A program made the translations under genes and the position numbers. The notes beneath the pieces are model-generated. The model was not told where the DNA came from, did no database searches, and was given only the letters and a program-made list of their open reading frames with translations. 42,946 bases of DNA from Candidatus Saccharimonadota bacterium (GTDB lineage: Bacteria; Patescibacteriota; Saccharimonadia; Saccharimonadales; UBA4665), in NCBI GenBank assembly GCA_014377695.1, contig JACMPA010000024.1:1-42946 (forward strand), given 5' to 3'. Positions 14,621-22,933 of this stretch are shown piece after piece. Every line of letters starts with the position of its first letter. The first letter of the stretch is position 1.

Positions 14621-15424
14621 TTATTTTCCGGCGATAATGTCGCGAATAGGTTCGACGGCAATTGCCAGTCCGGTCCCGTCATCGGTATGTATCAGAAGGG
14701 CATTGAACTGTAATGGGCCTTCGGTTTCGAGGACGTTTCTAGTCTGTATACCATCACGCCAACGCGGTATCACACTCGTAAGCTTTACGCCCAGACTAGA
14801 GTCGAGAGAGCCACACATGCCAACATCAGTTTGGTGTGCCGTACCGTGTGGTAATACCCGGGCATCGTTGGTTGGGACGTGCCAATGATCGCCAACAACA
14901 GCAGTGACCCGGCCATCAAGGTAATGCCCCATCACTACCTTTTCACTACTGAAATCCCCGTGAACATTTACGACAGTTGCTACCCGCTCAACTGCAGCTT
15001 GTGATTCAAGTATGCGATCGATTACTTGTATTGGATTGTCTACTGGCTTGTCGGCATCGCGACCGACGATCTTGCCAAGCAAGCTGATAATCAAAACTTT
15101 GCCGGACAGGGTAGTAACGTACTTGAAGCCGGGCCCTGGGCATTCGTGCATATTGGCTGGTCCGGTTACGGGCATATCATTATTACGTAACATGCTAAGC
15201 GTTTCTTTGTGCGCTGTCGTGTGATTGCCACCAGTGAAACCATTGACTCCTGCGTCCAGTAATCGTTTATAATCCGCGTGGCTTAAGCCTTTGCCGTTCG
15301 TGACGTTCTCCGCCTGAGCGATCACCACATCAATCCCCTGAGATTTTCGTAGCTCGGGCAGGACACGCTCAACTGCTTGGATGCCCATTTCGGCCATAAC
15401 GTCACCAACATATACTATCTTCAT
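14621..15424 (-). CDS. ymdB: YmdB-family metallophosphoesterase
   Basis: A 267-residue protein with the YmdB pattern: VGDVMAEMGIQAVE at the N-terminus, AENVTNGKGL, GGNHTTAHKE, and histidines in VNVHGDFSSEK and GDHWHVPTNDARVLP for the two-metal centre. YmdB hydrolyses 2',3'-cyclic nucleotides and modulates ribonuclease Y in Bacillus, where the two genes are neighbours. Ribonuclease Y is encoded upstream here with one unknown gene between. TAGAAT lies 6 nt before the ATG, so the gene also has its own leaderless promoter. Confidence 0.88.
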   Translation of the reverse strand: MKIVYVGDVMAEMGIQAVERVLPELRKSQGIDVVIAQAENVTNGKGLSHADYKRLLDAGVNGFTGGNHTTAHKETLSMLRNNDMPVTGPANMHECPGPGFKYVTTLSGKVLIISLLGKIVGRDADKPVDNPIQVIDRILESQAAVERVATVVNVHGDFSSEKVVMGHYLDGRVTAVVGDHWHVPTNDARVLPHGTAHQTDVGMCGSLDSSLGVKLTSVIPRWRDGIQTRNVLETEGPLQFNALLIHTDDGTGLAIAVEPIRDIIAGK

Positions 15425-15459
15425 GTGTATATTCTACTCGATTGCGTTGTAACTTGTAA

Positions 15460-16101
15460 CTAGCTCATAATACCCGAGAACGCACTGTACCCTGGCTCTG
15501 CCGTCACTCCATTCAATGGGCTCAATGTTTCAGCCAATGTTTCGAGCAATATTCGATGCTCAATGAGAGCCGGCATAGTATGTGGGTAGCCCCTGGAGCG
15601 TGGCATATTAAGCATGTAGTTGGTGCCGCTGTATATATTGAGTGTTCCTGAGCTCATTCCAAGCAAAGGTCCCGTGCCGGCTCGTAACGACCAGGCGTGC
15701 GCATCACCTTGTCGATGTATTTCGGTTTGCTGGAAGGTAACTGCTTTTTGTACCGAGTTCAGGACATAGTCTTTGATCAAAACACTTCTACCAAGCGTGA
15801 CTGGCTCACGGACGACATCATTCACGATTACCCTGGTCAGCCTGCCGTGATCGGGCACGTTTTCACGACATATAAACACGATACGATCACCATTATCTCC
15901 AGCGTGTTCAATCGGGTGCTTATGAAGTCCTTCGGCAGAATCGCCCTCTGGCAACAATCTATCGACGAGGGAACCTACAGTTCTGTATGCTTCTGAACGG
16001 GCGAGCTTTTCATGTTCGGGCGTATCGGACAGTCGCAAGGTTAATGAATCGAAAATCAGATCAGTTTGTGTAAATCTTTCAGTGCTCTCAAAGCCATTCA
16101 T
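15460..16101 (-). CDS. Hypothetical protein between ribonuclease Y and YmdB genes
   Basis: A soluble protein of about 213 residues that I do not recognise. An earlier ATG at 16113 is possible, but GGAG followed by ACGGTC leads directly to the ATG at 16101, so I prefer the later start (MNGFESTERF). It has several His/Asp-containing stretches (LHKHPIEHAGDNGDR, CRENVPDHGR), no membrane segment and no signal peptide. It begins 21 nt after the ribonuclease Y stop codon, so it is probably cotranslated with it. Its position suggests a link to RNA turnover, which is inference only. Confidence 0.6.
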   Translation of the reverse strand: MNGFESTERFTQTDLIFDSLTLRLSDTPEHEKLARSEAYRTVGSLVDRLLPEGDSAEGLHKHPIEHAGDNGDRIVFICRENVPDHGRLTRVIVNDVVREPVTLGRSVLIKDYVLNSVQKAVTFQQTEIHRQGDAHAWSLRAGTGPLLGMSSGTLNIYSGTNYMLNMPRSRGYPHTMPALIEHRILLETLAETLSPLNGVTAEPGYSAFSGIMS

Positions 16102-16122
16102 GACCGTCTCCATTTAAAATTT

Positions 16123-17631
16123 CTATTTAGCGAATTCAATGGCGCGAGTTTCACGAATGACGTTTACTTTGATAGTACCAGGGTATTGCATGCTTGATTC
16201 AATTTTGGTTGCAATATCGCGAGCTAGCTTGATAGCGCTGAGGTCGTCCACATTTTGTGGTCGGACAAACACTCGGACTTCACGACCAGCACTGATAGCG
16301 TAGGACTTTTCGATCCCACTAAAGCTGTTCGCAATGTTCTCGAGATCTCTCATGCGTTCGACGAAGTTTTCGGCGCTCACATTACGGGCACCGGGGCGGG
16401 AGGCACTAATTGCATCACACACCCGGACAATCAACGCTTCAACACTTGTTGCATCAACATCATCATGATGCTGTTCAGCCGCTAAAGCAACTTCTTCGGG
16501 TGCACCATATTTACGTAGCATCTCACCACTAATGTGGTGGTGCTTACCTTCCATTTTGTGCGATAAAGCCTTACCCAAGTCGTGGACAAGCGCCGCATAC
16601 TTAGTTGTCTTGATGTCCGCACCAAGCTCTTCAGCGATTATACCGGCAATGTGAGCCATCTCGGTACTGTGCTTGAGCACATTCTGTCCGAAGCTAGTGC
16701 GATATTTTAATTCACCAAGTAGGTGTAACACTTCTTTTGGAATACCAATTACGCCAACTTCACGGGCAGCGTCCTCGCCAGCGCGAATGACTTCTTTTTC
16801 GACATTCTTTTGGGCCTTTTCGACAATCTCTTCAATACGTCCCGGATGAATACGCCCATCCTTCATGAGCATCTCGAGCGCCATACGGGCTACTTCACGA
16901 CGAACTGGATCGAACGAGCTTAGTACGATGTAACCGGGGGTATCATCAACCATAATATCTACTCCGGTAGCACGTTGTAGGGCTTGGATGTTACGACCTT
17001 CTTTGCCAATGATTCGGCCCTTCATCTCTTCGTTTTCCATCTTAAGGCTCGTTACGGTGCGCTCAGCCGTGACTTCACTGGCCATGCGTTCCATGGCAGT
17101 TGCAATAACGAGCGCAGCCCGATCTTCGGCATCTTCCTTGGCTTCGTTCTGCAGCTTATTGACCAACCCAACGAGATCTTGCTTGATATCACGCTCGGTC
17201 ATTTCCATTAGTTTGTCAGCTGCATCCGACTTCGATAGTTTAGCGATTTTCTCTAGTTTATCCTGCTGTTTAATGCGGATGTCACGAATCTCGTTTTTGA
17301 GAGCCTCAACTTCGTCTTCGCCACGGCGAAGACCCTCATTACGTTTGTCGAGCTCATCGAGTTTTTTATCAAGCGAACTTTCACGCTGAATTAAGCGGTT
17401 CTCGAGGTCTTTAATCTCACGGCGGCGGGCTTGTTCATCGCGGCGGGCTTCCTCGGCCACCTGGGCGGCTTGCTCACGAGCTTGATCGAGTAATTTGTCA
17501 CTCTCTTTTTTGGCCTTTGATAATTCTTTGGAAGCTTCGTCCTGGGCGGAGCCAATCTTCCGTTGCATAATTACGGTGTTGGCACCAAAGCCAGCAACGA
17601 TTCCAATAACAGCGAGCAATGCAGGTAGCAT
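16123..17631 (-). CDS. rny: Ribonuclease Y
   Basis: A 502-residue protein with the standard order. An N-terminal membrane anchor (about 1-20) is followed by a long charged coiled coil (about 25-190). A KH domain (about 200-265) contains GRIIGKEGRNIQALQ. The HD phosphohydrolase domain (about 320-420) contains LVHDLGKALSH and HHDDVD. It starts mRNA decay at the membrane. AAAGGA lies 6 nt before the ATG. Length and motifs indicate an intact enzyme. Downstream genes are the unknown 15460 gene and ymdB. Confidence 0.95.
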   Translation of the reverse strand: MLPALLAVIGIVAGFGANTVIMQRKIGSAQDEASKELSKAKKESDKLLDQAREQAAQVAEEARRDEQARRREIKDLENRLIQRESSLDKKLDELDKRNEGLRRGEDEVEALKNEIRDIRIKQQDKLEKIAKLSKSDAADKLMEMTERDIKQDLVGLVNKLQNEAKEDAEDRAALVIATAMERMASEVTAERTVTSLKMENEEMKGRIIGKEGRNIQALQRATGVDIMVDDTPGYIVLSSFDPVRREVARMALEMLMKDGRIHPGRIEEIVEKAQKNVEKEVIRAGEDAAREVGVIGIPKEVLHLLGELKYRTSFGQNVLKHSTEMAHIAGIIAEELGADIKTTKYAALVHDLGKALSHKMEGKHHHISGEMLRKYGAPEEVALAAEQHHDDVDATSVEALIVRVCDAISASRPGARNVSAENFVERMRDLENIANSFSGIEKSYAISAGREVRVFVRPQNVDDLSAIKLARDIATKIESSMQYPGTIKVNVIRETRAIEFAK

Positions 17632-17836
17632 ATGCGTCCTTTCTATCGTCAGATAGACACACGAGTGGCATCGCTATCACTTCTCTAGCCACCTTAACCT
17701 GTTTAGTCTGTGCAATCTATCTGGTATTCGAGTTAAATTTAAGAATTCGGTATTTTTGGATTACAGTCTCTCAAATGTAATTCCTACTGATAAATATACG
17801 CCGTTTGCTTAGGCATCGTCAATCACCGAAAGCCCT

Positions 17837-18226
17837 TTAGGACCATATTCGAAGTAGGTAAAACCGTTTACGTCTTGTGACGTTTGAATTATTTGCTGCG
17901 TCAGCGATAGCGGTTGGCAGTACGTCGGTCGGTTGAATAGCTAATAATCGTTGCTGCTGCATTGCTGCCTGACGGTGTAACACTTGTGATCGTTGCAGTC
18001 TCTGGCCTGGGACTACCGGCGCAGTATTCTCATTGAACACCGACTGACTGGCCGCTATCACATCTTGAATGAGTCGCCCTGGAGCCGGAGTTATGGGCTG
18101 TTGGGTATGTATATGGTGGCTGGCTATAACATCATGAATCGGCTGCCCGATGCGGACATGCAGACCTGACGCGTGCTGTGGTAATCGTTGATGATTTTGA
18201 CTCATCTGCTTAATAACCCCACTCAT
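17837..18226 (-). CDS. Hypothetical Gln/His-rich protein after sortase, possibly frameshifted
   Basis: A 129-residue frame whose ATG overlaps the sortase stop by 4 nt (ATGA), so it is translationally coupled. It is hydrophilic and rich in Gln, His and Ile, with a repeated phrase: GQPIHDVIASHH and GRLIQDVIAASQ. I recognise no family. Its end (RRKRFYLLRIWS) is unlike the rest. The neighbouring frame from about 17880 continues as NGFTYFEYGPKGLSVIDDA to a stop at 17809, which looks more like a natural C-terminus. A recent frameshift or sequencing indel near 17875-17900 is therefore likely. Confidence 0.5.
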   Translation of the reverse strand: MSGVIKQMSQNHQRLPQHASGLHVRIGQPIHDVIASHHIHTQQPITPAPGRLIQDVIAASQSVFNENTAPVVPGQRLQRSQVLHRQAAMQQQRLLAIQPTDVLPTAIADAANNSNVTRRKRFYLLRIWS

Positions 18227-19407
18227 ATAGATTGTTCCTCTAATTTGGCAAAGACACCGATGCGTTGGCTGAATTCCCCTTTTTTGGAATCATATTTGCC
18301 GCCACAGGTTATTAAGTTCAGCCCAGACTTAGTTGCATCAATTGGACGAGATAGTGCGTTCATATCTACTGCATCAACTGGATATGTAACACTTTTGACC
18401 ACTGTATATTCTAATTTCTTACCATCACCTCGTTCGATTTCGATAGAATCACCAGCTACTAGATTCTTTATTCCGTAGAATACCCCGTTTGTGGTCCAAC
18501 TCGAGACGTGGCCATCAATCAACGTTGCTCCAGGCTCGCCTGGCTTAGCACTGGAACTATAGCGAGCTGTGTCAAAAACATTCGTTGGCGTGGCAAGTGC
18601 TCCATCCTTAGTAATACCTACCTGTAACACTCGTGCTAAAACGCCTAGCTTAGAAATACGAATATAGCGCGCCGCGTCTGGAGCAACCTGATACGATCGT
18701 AGAGTCTCAGCGGTAACTGGGGCAGTACTGGGCGCATTATCGACGACCGCACCTTCAACTGAATCAGTCGTTGTAGCCGGCGCAGCTTGTGCGATGCTAG
18801 CCCGAGCAGCTTGCGCCTGCGCCAGGCCATTGCTCTGGAAACCCTTACACGTTATGCCTAGCCCAATCACCAGCACTACCGCCGCCATACCCGTCAGCAG
18901 CTGCTGCTGCAACGGCATAGCTTTGACTGCCCGAAGCACACGCCTCGTGAATGCGCGCGGTTTTAGTTTGAATAATCTAACTCCCGGGCGAGGGGGCTTT
19001 GCCGGTGGTGCGAATGTACGGTGTATTTCGACCCTTTCCGGCACCGGAACATCCGACCACGCTATTTCTGACTCGGGCCGGGTTGTTTGTACAGTGACGG
19101 GTTGGCGCATTGAAACCTCCGAAGGTTCTGGCTTTTGCAGATCAGCTGGAGCCGGCCCAGGATTGCCAGGCATCTGCGTATGCGCTTCGACCAAATTATT
19201 CGGCATCGCTCCTGGTGCGGGTAGTTGCGTCGGTGCATTAAGTGCAGCTGGGAACTGAAACCCTGGAACCTGTGAGACGTCTTGAAATAATTTACGAGAA
19301 TGCCCAGCAGTTGGCCGTGGAACATACATAGCAGATTCAACAGCATGACTAAGCGGGCGCAGTTGCGCCCGCGGCGTAAAGTCATTGATCAATTGCTGTC
19401 CCGGCAT
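18223..19407 (-). CDS. Sortase with long cytoplasmic N-terminal region (class F-like)
   Basis: A 394-residue protein. Residues 1-160 are Pro-rich and predicted cytoplasmic, then one membrane segment (about 172-192), then the sortase beta-barrel (about 240-394). The catalytic residues are visible: His in DGHVSSW (near 300), Cys in LITCGG (near 367) and Arg in FSQRIGVF (near 382). The LITCGG form resembles class F sortases. It should cleave and attach sorting-signal proteins at the outer face. The adjacent upstream gene encodes a protein with a TPNTG sorting signal, a likely substrate. The 160-residue N-terminal extension is much longer than usual. Confidence 0.85.
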   Translation of the reverse strand: MPGQQLINDFTPRAQLRPLSHAVESAMYVPRPTAGHSRKLFQDVSQVPGFQFPAALNAPTQLPAPGAMPNNLVEAHTQMPGNPGPAPADLQKPEPSEVSMRQPVTVQTTRPESEIAWSDVPVPERVEIHRTFAPPAKPPRPGVRLFKLKPRAFTRRVLRAVKAMPLQQQLLTGMAAVVLVIGLGITCKGFQSNGLAQAQAARASIAQAAPATTTDSVEGAVVDNAPSTAPVTAETLRSYQVAPDAARYIRISKLGVLARVLQVGITKDGALATPTNVFDTARYSSSAKPGEPGATLIDGHVSSWTTNGVFYGIKNLVAGDSIEIERGDGKKLEYTVVKSVTYPVDAVDMNALSRPIDATKSGLNLITCGGKYDSKKGEFSQRIGVFAKLEEQSI

Positions 19408-19428
19408 GATTATTTCTGTTTGATGGCG

Positions 19429-20517
19429 TTAAGGTCGGCTAGCTATGCCGCGTGTGACTCGGGCAACACCAAGGATACTTCCTGCCGCCAAGAGAGTTAT
19501 TACTAATGAGAGTATCGGCTTAGAAGGGTTGAGATTGAAGCCCGTGTTTGGGGTGCCTGGTGTAGTCGTGGTAGCAGCGGTCGTAGCTGCCCCTGCAACG
19601 GCGTGTATATCACCGCTGGGCGTACTAGTAGTATTGTCAGTGCTCTCATTAAGTACTGCACCACTGTTTGCAGTGGTAAGCTTGAACCCTGGGCCGTGTA
19701 GTGAGCCTTTGACATGTACAACCGTGCCATCAGTCACTGCCACGTTTGTGTCACCACTCAAGTTGATGAGTCCCGTTAAGTTGAGCACCGTGCCAGTACC
19801 GGTCGGGGTACCAAAGTCCAATGTACCACCAGCCGAAGTAATTGGCGTCGAAAGCGTATACGTAGACACGCCAGAATTTTGGAATGCGTCGTAGGCAAAC
19901 GTAGCACCACTAGCAACGGTTACGCTAGATAGTGTGGCATCTGCCGAACTTCTAGCTTGCATCTGTAAGACACCGCTAGTAACTGTCATTGACCCCGTCA
20001 TCGTGACAGGACCGACAAATGAGAGCGAGCCGTCCGTTCCGTTGAGTGTTACTGAGCCAGTTCCACTCACCGTACCGGTCAATATTAGTACGTTGCTGTT
20101 ACTGAGTGTCACCGCTCGTGCACCGTTTACCACGACGTCATTGGCAATTGAATTAGAACGATCCGACGTATCCGTGATGTCGCCACCCAAGGTAAAAGCC
20201 GTGCCACTAATGGCATATCCAGCACTACCCGTGCCACTGAAGGTAATCGAGTTGAAGGTCGCTGCGACTAAATCGTTTACTGGGGTTAGATTCGTTGCCG
20301 TTACTGGGAATATCAAGTCATTAGTGTCTAGAGCAGTCGGTGCCGCACTGTTGCAACCTGACCAGTTCGTAGCGGTACTAAAGTTAGAGTCTACTCCACC
20401 GCCAGTCCACACACAGCTGTAGGTTGCCGCATGTGCAATGCCTGGCATCAGTAAGGTAATAAGTGGTGCGGCGGCAATGATACCAGCGGCCATTAATCCA
20501 CGGAGTCTTCTCAGCAT
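19429..20517 (-). CDS. Secreted surface protein with TPNTG sorting signal
   Basis: A 362-residue protein with a signal peptide (cleavage likely after AHA, residue 30), a long Thr/Ser/Gly-rich beta-repeat region like autotransporter passenger or beta-helix domains (about 35-290), and a Thr-rich stalk. The C-terminus has TPNTG (322-326), a hydrophobic segment (LSLVITLLAAGSILGVA) and a basic tail. That tripartite end is a cell-wall sorting signal in LPXTG-like form. It precedes the sortase gene by 21 nt, so the pair is probably cotranscribed. Role: surface adhesion or coat, inferred. Confidence 0.8.
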   Translation of the reverse strand: MLRRLRGLMAAGIIAAAPLITLLMPGIAHAATYSCVWTGGGVDSNFSTATNWSGCNSAAPTALDTNDLIFPVTATNLTPVNDLVAATFNSITFSGTGSAGYAISGTAFTLGGDITDTSDRSNSIANDVVVNGARAVTLSNSNVLILTGTVSGTGSVTLNGTDGSLSFVGPVTMTGSMTVTSGVLQMQARSSADATLSSVTVASGATFAYDAFQNSGVSTYTLSTPITSAGGTLDFGTPTGTGTVLNLTGLINLSGDTNVAVTDGTVVHVKGSLHGPGFKLTTANSGAVLNESTDNTTSTPSGDIHAVAGAATTAATTTTPGTPNTGFNLNPSKPILSLVITLLAAGSILGVARVTRGIASRP

Positions 20518-20623
20518 GATGTTCGTCTCATCTTTCTGTTTGTTTTGAATTGTATTTTTGATTTGATTGGATGTGTATGAATTTTATATCCTGCTCGAGC
20601 TTAGTGTCAAGCTTTTCGAATAT

Positions 20624-21025
20624 TTACTTTTTTTGAGCAGTGATATGCGGAAGGGCACCGTATTCAGGCATGGCGATACTCTCGGTTTCGCCGCACAGTA
20701 ATCGAGTGATACCTGCCTGTAACCACTCTGGGTCTTCATTGGATACTATCGGAATACTCAGGCTGTAAGCCAGCGCATTGGCAACTGTGATACCAATGCG
20801 GAGACCCGTAAAACTACCTGGACCCTTAAAAGCCACAATGCCCTCGATGTCGTGGAGATTTCTATAATTATCTTTCAAAAGCTGCTCCAGTGTCATATGC
20901 AGCGTCTCGGCTAATTGGCGATGAGCCTCCCAGGTGTGATAGGCGAGTTGTTCACTATTACTATACAAACCTATCTCCGCTTCCGGTTTATCAGTCCGAA
21001 TCGTAATAATTAACATGTTAAGCAT
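20624..21025 (-). CDS. tsaB: TsaB-like t6A biosynthesis protein (short)
   Basis: A 133-residue protein holding the N-terminal TsaB half, with the diagnostic FKGPGSFTGLRIGITVANALAY (about 65-86). TsaB is the partner of TsaD and TsaE in making threonylcarbamoyladenosine on tRNAs that read ANN codons. Full TsaB is about 220-230 residues, so the C-terminal half is missing. The usual N-terminal aspartate-containing phrase (IDTS) reads IRTD. It overlaps tsaE by 8 nt from the first ATG. A second ATG at 21016 gives the more usual start MLIITIR. The reduced length may be normal for this lineage. Confidence 0.75.
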   Translation of the reverse strand: MLNMLIITIRTDKPEAEIGLYSNSEQLAYHTWEAHRQLAETLHMTLEQLLKDNYRNLHDIEGIVAFKGPGSFTGLRIGITVANALAYSLSIPIVSNEDPEWLQAGITRLLCGETESIAMPEYGALPHITAQKK

Positions 21026-21494
21026 TATCCGGTATTAGGTAGGCTAATGAATCGGGATACAAAAGTTCAAGTTCGCGCGTTGTATCACCGGTGTTTCTGA
21101 TGTTAATCGTTACACGCTCAACGGGCAATACGTTTTCAACGATATTGGCCCACTCCACGACCACCACGCCCTTTCTGTCGCCTACAGCCTCAGCGAGCTC
21201 ATTTGCAACGATTCCCGGATCAGTTAAGCGGTAGAAGTCAAAGTGATACATTATTTTGTCTCCCGACACATACTCACGGGAAATCGTGAAGCTTGGACTA
21301 GCGACTGCATCCGCACTACCAAACCCTTTAGCAAGAGTTTTTACGAATGTTGTTTTGCCGCCGCCGACGTCACTGACGAGTTCAATAACCTCACCACCAC
21401 GCAAACGGCTACCCAACGACTCGGCTAGGCGTGCGGTGTCGTCTAAGCCGGTGGATGAAGTTCGCCAAATCAAGTCGGTACTCATATACACCAT
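21018..21494 (-). CDS. tsaE: TsaE ATPase of t6A biosynthesis
   Basis: A 158-residue P-loop ATPase with Walker A SDVGGGKTTF (41-50), SPSFTISREY, the HFDFYRL motif and a VVVEWAN motif, all typical of TsaE. It drives the TsaB-TsaD complex that modifies A37 of tRNAs. Overlapping tsaB immediately follows. Its first 86 nt overlap the end of the upstream lamin-tail-domain gene in another frame. Conserved TsaE residues begin soon after the start, so the overlap looks real. A slightly later start (MSTDLIW, at 21485) is also possible. Confidence 0.9.
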   Translation of the reverse strand: MVYMSTDLIWRTSSTGLDDTARLAESLGSRLRGGEVIELVSDVGGGKTTFVKTLAKGFGSADAVASPSFTISREYVSGDKIMYHFDFYRLTDPGIVANELAEAVGDRKGVVVVEWANIVENVLPVERVTINIRNTGDTTRELELLYPDSLAYLIPDNA

Positions 21495-22827
21495 ATGCTA
21501 CCGCGAGTCCGGCCACCACCGCAAGTATCCATGGGTGAATCGGAGTGAGCTGCTCCGCCTCAGTCGGTGTAGTAGCGTTCGCAAGCGTTGCAGTCTTAGG
21601 TGCCTTGCTGATCGTGGCGCCCTTTACTGCAGCAGCATTAGTCTTCGTAGATTTAGTTTTAGATGATGCACCAGTCGAGGTCGATGCTTGGGCAATCGTA
21701 TTACTTTTGCCGGGTGTTGGCTGCAGTGTCCAGTACCACGTTCCTTTGGCTACAGCCCAACTTTGGCCATCCTTGGCAGTCCCGTACTGATCGGTTTGCG
21801 TAAGCAGTGCACCGAGTGGATCAAGCAAATCCGCTGCACCCGAGGTATTACTCAGGCTCAAACCAGTGTCGGCAGAGTAGAAGGCCACGAACGAACTAGC
21901 CGCCAGTGATGTTCCGGCTGGGAATGTATAGCTGTGTTTAGTTGTCGCGCCGGTCTGGAGAATAAATCCACTGAGATCGAATGATTTTTGGTTCGGATTA
22001 TACAGCTCGATAAATTCATCACTTGTATCTGTACCGGTGCCCATTGGATTGGGCAAGACTTCGGTAATTTGAGGAGGCGCGAGACCAATATCACTTGCGG
22101 GAATTACGGGTGTTGGTGATGTAGATGCGCTGTCATCAGCCGCAATGCTCAAAATAACCGCTGGCGGCCCAGCTGCGCTATTTGGCCAAGTATACGTTTG
22201 CAGTGTAGTCGTACCGCCAGTTAGAACCTGGGGTACATTCAAGGTACAGTTCGCAAAGCTACCGACCGCCCAACCCGTACCAGCAGTAGTTGCATCGTGA
22301 TACCAAACTGCTAACGCCAAAGTGCCCTCCTTGCGCAGATCCAAATTATCGATCACTGGTGTCTTGTCGGTTGTACTTGGCTTAATCCAGTTAACGCTAT
22401 CAATCGTCGTAAACGTTGAGGTATTCTTATCGATGTTTATAAGTTGGCGAAGTTGTAATGCGCCTTTCGTGTCGCTAAGGCTAACCGAGAGCTTAGCAGT
22501 GTAGACCGCATCACAAGTTTGAGCGGCATCGCTCGTAAACAGTACTGCTTGGCCGCTCTGAAGTGCTATTGCTGGCATTTGTTGGGTCGGCACGATGTTT
22601 GTAGCCGTATCATTACTTGAATAACCCAGCCAGTAAGCACTCAGATCAGAAATCGCTTGATTAGCTCGTACTACAATAAACTCATCACCTGTAATTTTGA
22701 CTTCTCTGATACTTACAGCAGGTAGCGCAGGGGCCGGAGTACTGACAGCGTTGGTAGTGACCGGTAGTGAGAGCACAAGCAAAAACGCGGCAATCACCCC
22801 TGCTGTTATCTGCTGCATTACTTTCAT
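21409..22827 (-). CDS. Secreted lamin-tail-domain (LTD) surface protein
   Basis: A 472-residue protein with a signal peptide (cleavage near TNA, residue 27), an N-terminal beta domain with two cysteines, and a Pro/Ser-rich linker. A lamin-tail domain follows (about 250-370: ITEVLPNP, DEFIELYNP, DLSGF, GTSLAASSFVAFY). A Lys/Thr/Ala-rich stretch precedes a C-terminal membrane segment (WILAVVAGLAVAYGVYEY) with a basic cytoplasmic tail. LTD proteins are common on the surface of CPR bacteria and are often fused to nucleases or anchors; here no nuclease is visible. Anchoring is by the membrane segment, with no LPXTG-type motif. Confidence 0.72.
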   Translation of the reverse strand: MKVMQQITAGVIAAFLLVLSLPVTTNAVSTPAPALPAVSIREVKITGDEFIVVRANQAISDLSAYWLGYSSNDTATNIVPTQQMPAIALQSGQAVLFTSDAAQTCDAVYTAKLSVSLSDTKGALQLRQLINIDKNTSTFTTIDSVNWIKPSTTDKTPVIDNLDLRKEGTLALAVWYHDATTAGTGWAVGSFANCTLNVPQVLTGGTTTLQTYTWPNSAAGPPAVILSIAADDSASTSPTPVIPASDIGLAPPQITEVLPNPMGTGTDTSDEFIELYNPNQKSFDLSGFILQTGATTKHSYTFPAGTSLAASSFVAFYSADTGLSLSNTSGAADLLDPLGALLTQTDQYGTAKDGQSWAVAKGTWYWTLQPTPGKSNTIAQASTSTGASSKTKSTKTNAAAVKGATISKAPKTATLANATTPTEAEQLTPIHPWILAVVAGLAVAYGVYEYRLDLANFIHRLRRHRTPSRVVG

Positions 22828-22833
22828 TGCGAG

Positions 22834-22857
22834 TGATTTTAGGACATCCTAAAATCA
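22834..22857 (-). promoter_or_regulatory. Palindrome just before the LTD gene
   Basis: TGATTTTAGGA and its exact complement are separated by CA. The element lies 6 nt upstream of the ATG at 22827, where it could be an operator or a 5' hairpin controlling translation. Confidence 0.45.
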
Positions 22858-22880
22858 TATGCAAGCAGCAGCGGTTTGTA

Positions 22881-22927
22881 AAATGACTGGCATTTGAGTC
22901 ATTTCACTCGACGGACTGAGCTATACT
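22881..22927 (+). promoter_or_regulatory. Inverted repeat and -10 box of the 22934 gene
   Basis: AAATGACT (22881-22888) and AGTCATTT (22897-22904) form an inverted repeat with 8-nt spacing, placed around the -35 position. The -10 box TATACT (22922-22927) is 6 nt before the ATG at 22934. Confidence 0.45.
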
Positions 22928-22933
22928 AGGGGT

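Noticed and set aside
22841-22850. AGGACATCCT as a third RAYT palindrome
   Set aside because: It resembles the GGACAGTCC core only loosely and belongs to a different, AT-flanked palindrome.
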